This document shows, piece after piece, positions 54,917 to 64,000 of a stretch of 64,000 bases of DNA. The DNA is taken from assembly GCF_018603905.1 (NCBI RefSeq), contig NZ_JAHFZZ010000004.1, forward strand, positions 434,001-498,000. The letters run 5' to 3'. Positions within the stretch are counted from its first letter, which is position 1; the number at the start of each line of letters is the position of its first letter. Source of the stretch: Nonomuraea sp. NEAU-A123 (GTDB lineage Bacteria; Actinomycetota; Actinomycetes; Streptosporangiales; Streptosporangiaceae). The translations under genes and the position numbers were made by a program. Under the pieces are notes generated by a model. The model was not told where the DNA came from and ran no database searches. It saw nothing but the letters and a program-made list of their open reading frames with translations.

Positions 54917-55645
54917 ATGATGGGGCATTCTCATGCGATGACCGGGGCCATCGCCTGGCTTGGACTCGCGCCCGGGCTCGCCGCGCTTCCGATGGTGACC
55001 GAATCGTCCAGGTTCATCGAGACCGGGATCATGGCCAACGCCCTCACCCCGGCCGAGTTCATCGCCGGAGCCATCGTCTGTGCCGGCGCGGCCATGCTGC
55101 CCGACCTCGACCATCCGAGCGCGACGATCGCGCAGACGTTCGGGCCGGTCACCTGGCTGCTGAGCAAGGCCGTCAACTGGGCGAGCGGCGGGCACCGGGG
55201 GGCGACGCATTCGCTGGCGTTCGCGGTGGCGCTCGGGTTCGGGGCGCACTTTCTGGCCAACACCTACCCGATCGGCCGCGACATCATGGTCGTGCTGCTC
55301 ATCGGGCTGGCGCTGCGCGCGATCGGCATCGGCATCCCGGGCAACAAGCTCGGCTCTGCGATGATCAACGTCGGCCTGACCGCCGGGCTCTACGCCGTCT
55401 TCCTGTCACAAGGGGTCGGCTACGCCTGGCTGGGCCTGGCCGTGGCCATCGGCTGCCTCATACACGTCGTGGGCGACTGCATGACCGAGCGGGGCTGTCC
55501 CGTGCTGTGGCCGCTGTCGGTCAGGTTCGTGCTGCCGTGGAAGATCGGGATCAAGACCGGCCAGACGTTCGAGCAGAAGATCCTGGCTCCCGTGCTGTCC
55601 GTCGCCATCGTTGGCCTGCTGTTCTGGCGGCTGGCGCCACTTTAA
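54917..55645 (+). CDS. Membrane-bound metal-dependent hydrolase (YdjM/DUF457 family)
   Basis: A 242-residue membrane protein. N-terminal MGHSHAMTGAIAWLG and LPDLDHPSATIAQTFGP hold the His/Asp metal ligands of the family; a second His appears in SGGHRGATHSLAF and a third in HVVGDCMTERG. Five or so hydrophobic segments. Family role unknown; in E. coli ydjM is LexA-regulated. The ATG at 54917 is chosen since the frame upstream is antisense to padR. Confidence 0.85.
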   Translation: MMGHSHAMTGAIAWLGLAPGLAALPMVTESSRFIETGIMANALTPAEFIAGAIVCAGAAMLPDLDHPSATIAQTFGPVTWLLSKAVNWASGGHRGATHSLAFAVALGFGAHFLANTYPIGRDIMVVLLIGLALRAIGIGIPGNKLGSAMINVGLTAGLYAVFLSQGVGYAWLGLAVAIGCLIHVVGDCMTERGCPVLWPLSVRFVLPWKIGIKTGQTFEQKILAPVLSVAIVGLLFWRLAPL

Positions 55646-55689
55646 CTTGATGTCGAGATACTTTTCGAGATATCTTGACGTCAAGACAT
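55644..55689. promoter_or_regulatory. Two TTGA(T/C)GTC palindromes upstream of aconitase
   Basis: ATATCTTGAC/GTCAAGACAT is a 20-bp palindrome with one mismatch (55670-55689); CTTGATGTCGAGAT (55646-55659) is a degenerate second copy. In Streptomyces the MarR-family TamR controls aconitase; the form would fit a MarR-type site, but the factor is not in the window. Confidence 0.5.
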
Positions 55690-55703
55690 CCGCCGTACGT
55701 CCC

Positions 55704-55722
55704 GCGGGTTAGGTTCACCTAA
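55704..55722. promoter_or_regulatory. Candidate iron box (DmdR/IdeR type)
   Basis: 19-bp stretch matching 14 positions of the TWAGGTWAGSCTWACCTWA consensus; the right half, ACCTAA, is strong. It lies 68 bp before the acnA start, suggesting iron control of an Fe-S enzyme. Confidence 0.4.
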
Positions 55723-55790
55723 CGTTCTTACTGCTCCCGGGGTGCGGCAGGATTCAACTGAGCAAATGTCTATGGAGGAGGCGAATCACC

Positions 55791-58535
<2,745 letters not shown>

Positions 58536-58680
58536 GCCCCTCACGAGGGTTCTGAGTCCTCCCGCGCCTCCGCCTCGGCCACCAGCCGGGCGGAGGCCGC
58601 CGGGATCCCGTGCCGCCCTTCCCGCGGCCGGGCGGGCGCGACCTCACGCGCCCATATCGGGGGTGAACCACCCGACCCTG

Positions 58681-58719
58681 AAGAGCCGCCCAGCACCACA
58701 CGTGCGGGGCGGCTCTTCG
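58681..58719. terminator. Bidirectional hairpin terminator
   Basis: GAAGAGCCGCCC and GGGCGGCTCTTC are a perfect 12-bp inverted repeat with a 15-bp loop, between the convergent acnA and ABC permease genes. Confidence 0.75.
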
Positions 58720-58722
58720 CTG

Positions 58723-59559
58723 TCAGCGGGAGGCGGAGCGGTAGCGGTGGACGGCGAGGGGCACGAAGATCACCAGAATCGCCACCGACCAGAGGACGCT
58801 GGCCGTGATCGGGTGCTGGAGCGGCCAGGCGGAGGAGTGCGACGTCGGGTTGCCGAACAGTTGGCGCGTGGCGGCGACCGTGGCGCTCATCGGGTTCCAG
58901 TCGGCGATCGGCTTGAGCCACGCGGGAAGCCCCTCCGTCGGCACGAACGTGTTGGCCAGGAACGTCATCGGGAACAGCCACCCGAACGTCGCCGCGTCCG
59001 CCTGGGTGCCGCTCTTGACGAACAGCCCGATGTACGTACCGACCCAGATCATGGCGAAGCCAAACAGGGCCAGCAGGCCGAACGCCGCCGCCGTCTGCCC
59101 GAACGTCCCGTGTGCCCGCCAGCCCGCCAGCAGCAAGGCCGCCGCCACCATCGAGGCCAGCGACAGCAGGTGCATGGACAGGTCGGCGACGCTGCGCCCG
59201 ATGAGCACGGCGCTGCGGGCGATCGGCTGGGCGCGGAACCTGTCGATGATGCCGCGTTCCATGTCCTCGCCGACCGCCGTGGCCGCCGCGGTCGCGGTCA
59301 TCGCCATGACCTGCATGAAGATGCCGGGCATCAGATAGCTGCGATAGTCGCCCCCGCCGGGGAGGGTGATCGCGCTGCCGAAGACGTAGCCGAACAGGAC
59401 GGTCATGATCACGGGGAACACCAGGAAAGCGATGATTTCCAGTGGTTGCGCCCTTAACCGGGAGTAGGTGCGGCGAGCGATGGTCAGGGAGTCGGAGATC
59501 GTCCAGCGGAGGCGCTCACCGAGCGTCTTCGGTGGAGCGGGCACGTGGAGAACGGCCAT
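58723..59559 (-). CDS. ABC-2 type permease (DrrB-like)
   Basis: A 278-residue permease with six membrane segments, including IAFLVFPVIMTVLFGYVFG, AMTATAAATAVGEDMERGIIDRF before the family EE-like loop, and a final VLWSVAILVIFVPLAV helix. It pairs with the upstream DrrA-like ATPase (46 bp gap) as a drug or lipid exporter. The substrate is unknown. Confidence 0.92.
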   Translation of the reverse strand: MAVLHVPAPPKTLGERLRWTISDSLTIARRTYSRLRAQPLEIIAFLVFPVIMTVLFGYVFGSAITLPGGGDYRSYLMPGIFMQVMAMTATAAATAVGEDMERGIIDRFRAQPIARSAVLIGRSVADLSMHLLSLASMVAAALLLAGWRAHGTFGQTAAAFGLLALFGFAMIWVGTYIGLFVKSGTQADAATFGWLFPMTFLANTFVPTEGLPAWLKPIADWNPMSATVAATRQLFGNPTSHSSAWPLQHPITASVLWSVAILVIFVPLAVHRYRSASR

Positions 59560-59605
59560 GGGGAGTCACCTCGGAAGATTCGGTCGGGACAGGTCGGCGG
59601 GCGGG

Positions 59606-60565
59606 TCAGGTCGCGGTCAGGTGGAGGAACACCTCGTCGAGGGTGGGCCGGCGGAGAGACAGGTCCTCGACCGGGATCATGGCCGCGTCCAGCGCGCCGG
59701 CGATGTGGATGAGCGACTGCGCCCCATGCTCGACCGCCACCGTCACCTGCCGCCCATCCACGCCCGCCACCCGCCGACCGTCCGCCGGTACTTGACCAGT
59801 TGCTGAGCCGTGGCTGTCGATCGCACGTCGTACCAGGTCGAGGCCCTTGGGGACGTCGGCGGATTCGCGGAAGACGACCTGCACCCGGTCGCCGCCGATC
59901 CGCTGCTTCAGCTCGGCGGGCGAGCCGGCGGCGGCGACCCGCCCGTGGTCGAGCACCACGATCTGGTCGGCGAGCCGATCGGCCTCGTCCAGGTACTGGG
60001 TGGTGAGCAGCAGCGTGGTCCCCTCGCCGACCAGGTCGCGCAGCAGCTCCCACAGCCCGAGGCGGCTGCGCGGGTCGAGACCGGTCGTGGGCTCGTCCAT
60101 GAACAGGACCGGCGGCGAGACGATCAGGCTGGCGGCCACGTCGAGGCGCCGCCGCATGCCGCCCGAGTACGTCTTGACCGGCCGGTTCGCGGCGTCGGCC
60201 AGGTCGAACCGCTCCAGCAGCTCGTCAGCCCTGCGCCGGGCCGTCGCCTTGGGCAGGTGGTACAGGCGGCCGAACATCTCCAGGTTGCGCCGCCCGGTGA
60301 GCAGCTCGTCGACCGCCGCGTGCTGTCCGGCGAGCCCGACCATGAAGCGCAGCCGCTCCGCGTCGCGTACCACGTCCAGCCCGGCCACCTCGGCGTGGCC
60401 GGAGTCGGGGCGGAGGAGGGTGGTGAGGATGCGTACGGCGGTGGTCTTGCCTGCTCCGTTGGGCCCGAGCAGCCCGCAGACCGTGCCCTCCGGGACGGAC
60501 AAGTCGATGCCCGCGAGCGCGTCCTTGGCCCCGTACCGCTTCCGTAGCCCTTCCGCATGGATCAC
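59606..60565 (-). CDS. ABC transporter ATPase (DrrA-like)
   Basis: A 319-residue ATPase: Walker A GPNGAGKTTAVR, signature YSGGMRRRLDVAASL, Walker B LFMDEPTTGLDPRSR, switch His replaced by Gln as usual in the group (LLLTTQYLDEAD), and the C-terminal DrrA-type domain (VEDLSLRRPTLDEVFLHLT). GTG at 60565 behind AGGAGG is the start. Divergent from a TetR gene with three operator copies between. Confidence 0.94.
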   Translation of the reverse strand: MIHAEGLRKRYGAKDALAGIDLSVPEGTVCGLLGPNGAGKTTAVRILTTLLRPDSGHAEVAGLDVVRDAERLRFMVGLAGQHAAVDELLTGRRNLEMFGRLYHLPKATARRRADELLERFDLADAANRPVKTYSGGMRRRLDVAASLIVSPPVLFMDEPTTGLDPRSRLGLWELLRDLVGEGTTLLLTTQYLDEADRLADQIVVLDHGRVAAAGSPAELKQRIGGDRVQVVFRESADVPKGLDLVRRAIDSHGSATGQVPADGRRVAGVDGRQVTVAVEHGAQSLIHIAGALDAAMIPVEDLSLRRPTLDEVFLHLTAT

Positions 60566-60576
60566 GAGAAGCCTCC

Positions 60577-60625
60577 TTAACAGCGTTAAATCTAACAGCG
60601 TTAAGGATGTACTGAACGTTGTTAA
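60577..60625. promoter_or_regulatory. Three TetR operator copies
   Basis: TTAAC-AGC-GTTAA at 60577-60589, CTAAC-AGC-GTTAA at 60592-60604 and TGAAC-GTT-GTTAA at 60613-60625. All share 5-3-5 geometry and lie between drrA-like and tetR starts, suggesting co-operative repression of both directions. Confidence 0.7.
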
Positions 60626-60635
60626 GCTGTCAACC

Positions 60636-61271
60636 GTGGCACTCGAAAAAGGCATGATCGTCGAGACGGCACTCCGGCTGCTCGACGAGGTGGGGCTCGA
60701 CGGCCTCACACTGCGGCGGCTGGCGGCGGAGCTCGGCGTGCAGGCCCCGGCGCTGTACTGGCACTACAAGAACAAGCAGCAACTGCTCGACGCCATGGCC
60801 GCGGCCATGGCGTCGGAGCACGAGGGGCGGCCCGTGCTGACGGAGCCGGCGTTGTGGCGGGAGTGGGTGGCCGACAACGCGCGCAGGGACCGCGCGATGC
60901 TCAACTCCCGCCGCGACGGGGCCAGGCTGGCGGCGGGGACCAGGCCGTCGCCTGAGATGTTCGCCCTGGTGGAGCGGGCGGTGGAGGCGCTGGAGCTGGC
61001 GGGGTTCACGGCGGTGGACGCGGCGCGGGGGCTGTTCGCGGTGAGCGGGTACGTGGCCGGGTTCGTCCTGGAGGAGCAGGCCGACCGGACGCGGAGGGGC
61101 GTGGACGAGTCGATGCCCGATATGGCGGAGTTTCAGGCACGGTACCCGCGGCTGATGGCGGCCCTGACGGAGGCCGGCGACCCGCAGGGCGAGGAATCGT
61201 TCGAGGCGGGGCTGGCACTCCTGCTGGACGGCATGCGGCTGAGGCTGTCGAACGAGCGCGCCGCCAATTGA
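60636..61271 (+). CDS. TetR-family regulator (TetR_C class)
   Basis: A 211-residue regulator of the classical TetR type: helix-turn-helix GLTLRRLAAELGVQAPALYWHYKNK, then a TetR_C-like domain. Start GTG 60636. The preceding triple palindrome marks it as the likely repressor of the ABC exporter. Confidence 0.92.
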   Translation: MALEKGMIVETALRLLDEVGLDGLTLRRLAAELGVQAPALYWHYKNKQQLLDAMAAAMASEHEGRPVLTEPALWREWVADNARRDRAMLNSRRDGARLAAGTRPSPEMFALVERAVEALELAGFTAVDAARGLFAVSGYVAGFVLEEQADRTRRGVDESMPDMAEFQARYPRLMAALTEAGDPQGEESFEAGLALLLDGMRLRLSNERAAN

Positions 61272-61386
61272 GGCGGACTGCGGATCGTGGGATCGATTGC
61301 GCAGGTTGGCGGACTGTCGATCGGCAGGTCTGGCACGATGAGGGTGCCACCCGGCGAACTTGCGCTTCGCCGGATGGCGCCACTCC

Positions 61387-61716
61387 TTAAAGGATGTCCG
61401 CGATCCAGTCGGTCACTTCGCGGACGACCTCGTCGGGGGCGATCCCGACTCTCTTGGAGAACCTCTGGGGGGACACGCTCCGCATGTGCTCCACCATGGC
61501 CCAGCTGGGTTTGTCGAGCCCCGTGCCCTCTTGGCCGATCGGGATGTGGTTGTCCCATCCGCGTTCGGTCGTGGTCAGGGGGACAATGATCTTGACTGCG
61601 GTCGCGGCGTTGAAGCCGTCGTTGCTGACGACGAGCACGGGCCGACGGTAGCCCTGCTCGCGGCCGGACGGCTCGCCGAGATCAGCGAGCCAGATCTCGC
61701 CTTGGATCACCCTCAT
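61387..61716 (-). CDS. PemK/MazF-family endoribonuclease toxin
   Basis: A 109-residue toxin with the PemK/MazF signature GEIWLADLGEPSGREQG, YRRPVLVVSND and IIVPLTTTE. It cleaves mRNA or tRNA at short sequences; bound and neutralised by the antitoxin. It starts inside the 3' end of the antitoxin gene (35-base overlap), behind GAGGAGAGAG. Together they form a type II system. Confidence 0.9.
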   Translation of the reverse strand: MRVIQGEIWLADLGEPSGREQGYRRPVLVVSNDGFNAATAVKIIVPLTTTERGWDNHIPIGQEGTGLDKPSWAMVEHMRSVSPQRFSKRVGIAPDEVVREVTDWIADIL

Positions 61717-62017
61717 CTCTCTCCTCGGGAAACGTTATGAGCCCCTCCCACTCGGGTGCGATGCGGGGGTAGCGTGACGGTGGGCCCTGAACCAGTTCGG
61801 ACTCCGCGAGATAGTCGGCCCAGGCTCGCGGGTCCTCCTTCCTTGTGCGCTCCATCTGCTCCGCGACATGTTGCCAGCGGTGTTTTTTCTCCAACTCCCG
61901 AATGGCCTGGTCGATGATCGCGGTCATGGGTTCACCTGCCTTTCGTGCTAGTGCGGCGATCCTGTCTCGGGTCTTGACGCTGACGCGTATCGTCGTGGCT
62001 TTTTGTTTCACGGTCAT
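61682..62017 (-). CDS. Ribbon-helix-helix antitoxin
   Basis: A 111-residue protein with an N-terminal RHH-like DNA-binding segment (TTIRVSVKTRDRIAALARKAG, PMTAIIDQAIRELEKK) and a charged, likely unfolded C-terminus that would wrap the toxin. First gene of the pair, so it probably represses the operon. Confidence 0.85.
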   Translation of the reverse strand: MTVKQKATTIRVSVKTRDRIAALARKAGEPMTAIIDQAIRELEKKHRWQHVAEQMERTRKEDPRAWADYLAESELVQGPPSRYPRIAPEWEGLITFPEERDEGDPRRDLAR

Positions 62018-62117
62018 ACTCCGGAGGCTACGTCTGCGTCGGGAAGAAACCTACACCCTTGTCGTCACGCATATCTCCTGAACGGCAACAGAGAGTAATG
62101 ATGATTGAATCTTTCCC

Positions 62118-62843
62118 ATGGATCAGACGGCATTAGTCCTGATTGTTGGCGGTATGGCGGTCTTCGTTGGGGCGATTGTCCAGGGGAGTGTGGGGTTCGG
62201 GCTGGGGTTGGTGGCCGCGCCCGTACTCACCATGCTTGACCACTCCCTGATGCCCGGTGCCATCCAGGTGGTCAACGTGACGTTGCCGCTGTTCACCCTG
62301 GCCGTGGAGTGGCGGAAGGTGGACTGGCGTGGGGTGGCTTTCGGGGTGCTGGGGCGGGTGCCTGGCGGAGTTATCGGTGCAGCCATCGTGGTCTACATAT
62401 CTGTCTACACGCGAGGCGTCTTCGTGGGAGTCATGGTGCTTCTCGCGGTGGGGCTCACGGCGTGGGCGGTCAGTGTGCCGCGCAACGCCGTGACGGTCGC
62501 GGTGGCCGGGTTCATCTCGGGCATCACCGGGACCGCGACCGGCGTCGGTGGGCCGCCGATCGCGCTGGTCTACCAGAACGCCAAGGGGCCGCAGATCAGG
62601 GCGACGCTGGCGATGTTCTTCTTCCTCAGCGCCGCCCAGTCGATCGCGCTCCTGGCTTTCGTGGGGGAGTTCTCCAGGCGGGCGGCGACCACGGGGGCTG
62701 TGCTGATCGTGCCGATGGTGCTCGGGTTCCTGGTGTCGGGGCCGCTGCGGCGCTATCTCGACGGCGGCAAGGTGCGGGTGGCGGTCCTGGTGGTGGCGGC
62801 GGTCTCGGCCGTCGCCCTCATCGCCCAGAGCCTGACCGCCTGA
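62118..62843 (+). CDS. TauE/SafE (TSUP) family membrane transporter
   Basis: A 241-residue integral membrane protein with eight hydrophobic segments and the TSUP repeat motif (GSVGFGLGLVAAPVLTMLD and, in the second half, GFISGITGTATGVGGPPIAL). Family members export sulfite, sulfonates or related anions. No adjacent sulfur gene. Confidence 0.9.
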   Translation: MDQTALVLIVGGMAVFVGAIVQGSVGFGLGLVAAPVLTMLDHSLMPGAIQVVNVTLPLFTLAVEWRKVDWRGVAFGVLGRVPGGVIGAAIVVYISVYTRGVFVGVMVLLAVGLTAWAVSVPRNAVTVAVAGFISGITGTATGVGGPPIALVYQNAKGPQIRATLAMFFFLSAAQSIALLAFVGEFSRRAATTGAVLIVPMVLGFLVSGPLRRYLDGGKVRVAVLVVAAVSAVALIAQSLTA

Positions 62844-62863
62844 GCCGCCCCGCCTGTCCGCGC

Positions 62864-63022
62864 CTGTCCGCGGCCGGCCACTCCAACCGGGACATCGCTC
62901 AGCGCCTCTTCGTCACCCCCAAGACCGTGGAGGTACACCTGACCAGCGTGTACCGCAAGCTCAGCGTCGGCAATCGGGCCGGCCTGAGGCAGGCGCTGGA
63001 CCACGCGCCGTGGACTTCATGA
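62864..63022 (+). pseudogene. LuxR-family HTH C-terminal remnant
   Basis: Frame reads LSAAGHSNRDIAQRLFV then TPKTVEVHLTSVYRKL and ends 63022: a complete LuxR DNA-binding helix-turn-helix without the rest of the protein or a plausible start. Likely a truncated regulator left 20 bp after the transporter stop. Confidence 0.7.
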
Positions 63023-63195
63023 GCTCTGACCTGCGAGAATAGGCTGGCAGCCGGCGGACATGTCTGTCACCGGCACCCTGGTCGAGGCCCGAGGCCGACG
63101 ACGGTCTCAGGTCGGCCACCCATCGCGTTCCAGGGGCCGTCTATCGCTCTCAGCCTCACGGTAAGTGAACCTCCGGTGTCGGTCACGTTTCTGGA

Positions 63196-63211
63196 TTGTT
63201 ATCCGGAACAA
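63196..63211. promoter_or_regulatory. LacI-type operator candidate
   Basis: TTGTT-ATCCGG-AACAA, 100 bp upstream of the sugar-binding lipoprotein gene; LacI-family sites often control such transport operons. Confidence 0.35.
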
Positions 63212-63311
63212 CAAACTCCCCCCTCGCAAGGTCTTCCAAAGCAGGCCATCCCGGAATACGTTGCCGCAAACAACATTCATCCGGGCCCTCCGGAAGAAAG
63301 GACCCTGCACT

Positions 63312-64000
63312 ATGCGCAAGGGGATCCTCAGCCTGACCGCCGCGGCCGCCGTTCTAGCCCTCGGTCTCACCGCCTGCGGGGGCAACAGCGGTCCGACCTC
63401 GTCCACGTCTTCCGCGTCGAGTTCCGCGTCGAGCTCGCAGAAGGCCGGCAAGATCGGCGTCATCCTGCCCGACAGCAAGTCTTCGGCCCGCTGGGAGACG
63501 GCGGACCGCAAGTACCTGGAAGAGGCGTTCAAGGCCGCTGGTGTGGCCTACGACATCCAGAACGCCCAGAACGACAAGACGGCCTTCCAGACCATCGCCG
63601 ACCAGATGATCACCAACGGCGCCACCGTGCTGATGATCGTCAACCTGGACAGCGGCACCGGCAAGACCGTCATCGACAAGGCCAAGTCCCAGGGCGTGGC
63701 CACCATCGACTACGACCGGCTGACGCTGGGCGGCGGCGCCGCCTACTACGTGAGCTTCGACAACACCAAGGTCGGCACCCTGCAGGGCGAGGGCCTGGTG
63801 AAGTGCCTGACCGACAAGAAGGCCAGCAAGCCGATCATCGCCGAGCTCAACGGCTCGCCGACCGACAACAACGCCACCCTGTTCAAGGCCGGATACGACG
63901 GCGTGCTCAAGCCCAAGTACGACTCGGGCGACTTCGTCAAGGGCCCTGACCAGTCCGTGCCCGACTGGGACAACACCCAGGCCGGCACCATCTTCGAGCA
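63312..64000 (+). CDS. Sugar ABC transporter substrate-binding lipoprotein (xylose/ribose type), 3' end outside window
   Basis: At least 229 residues, open to the window edge. Lipoprotein signal with lipobox LTAC (Cys near residue 21), a Ser-rich spacer, then the periplasmic-binding fold of the ribose/xylose group: GVILPDSKSSARWETADRKY near residue 48 and QNDKTAFQTIADQMI. ATG 63312 follows GAAAGGA. Probably the first gene of an import operon; specific sugar not certain, xylose-like proteins match best. Confidence 0.88.
   Translation, partial: MRKGILSLTAAAAVLALGLTACGGNSGPTSSTSSASSSASSSQKAGKIGVILPDSKSSARWETADRKYLEEAFKAAGVAYDIQNAQNDKTAFQTIADQMITNGATVLMIVNLDSGTGKTVIDKAKSQGVATIDYDRLTLGGGAAYYVSFDNTKVGTLQGEGLVKCLTDKKASKPIIAELNGSPTDNNATLFKAGYDGVLKPKYDSGDFVKGPDQSVPDWDNTQAGTIFE

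Overview
The window is GC-rich actinomycete DNA with GTG, TTG and ATG starts and frequent 4-base ATGA/GTGA gene overlaps. F420-dependent LLM oxidoreductase, Scr1-type XRE/DUF397 pairs, DUF1707-SHOCT proteins, a bacterial Hen1/Pnkp RNA-repair pair and large LamG/DNRLRE secreted proteins together suggest a Streptosporangiaceae-like genus such as Nonomuraea or Streptosporangium. This is an inference from gene content; there is no rRNA in the window and I saw no tRNA.

Layout. 0-4 kb: a cut TrkA-type NAD-binding protein, an APC permease and a TRAM/radical-free RNA uridine methyltransferase. 4-8 kb: a PadR - ABC ATPase - FtsX permease operon with its own palindromic operator. 8-10 kb: a lone TnpB nuclease gene inserted between a P-loop kinase and a hemerythrin. 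10-13.6 kb: small secreted and regulatory genes, including an XRE/DUF397 pair. 13.6-16.4 kb: a response regulator behind two tandem DesK-like kinases, one of which has Asn in place of the phospho-accepting His. 16.5-23.4 kb: LLM oxidoreductase, Hen1, Pnkp, sugar transporter and Mug glycosylase.

23.4-32.0 kb is the centrepiece: a four-gene operon (FAD oxidoreductase, 1970-residue enediyne-type iterative PKS, hotdog thioesterase, SAM methyltransferase). The PKS has the domain order KS-AT-ACP-KR-DH-PPTase of enediyne PKSs, and the thioesterase is of the matching family. None of the other conserved enediyne cassette genes (E3, E4, E5 types) is present in the window, so this looks like a compact cluster for a polyene or polyene-derived product and not a full enediyne pathway.

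32-37.3 kb carries a trypsin-like protease, an SDR/MerR divergent pair, a truncated alcohol dehydrogenase and a 2.1-kb segment (TetR, DUF1801, SRPBCC) framed by two copies of a 53-bp repeat. 37.3-44.2 kb is a giant secreted DNRLRE/LamG/Fn3 protein whose last third has clearly lower GC, followed by a low-GC small gene, an IS66-like transposase tail, a perfect 25-bp inverted repeat and a frameshifted lipoprotein: a mosaic, probably acquired region. 44.2-55.6 kb holds regulators (XRE/TPR, HATPase, a second kinase/regulator pair, PadR), secreted enzymes and an efflux operon. 55.6-64 kb holds aconitase with stacked operator-like palindromes, a DrrAB-like exporter with a divergent TetR and three operator copies, a PemK/MazF toxin-antitoxin pair, a TauE exporter, a LuxR remnant and the start of a sugar-binding lipoprotein gene.
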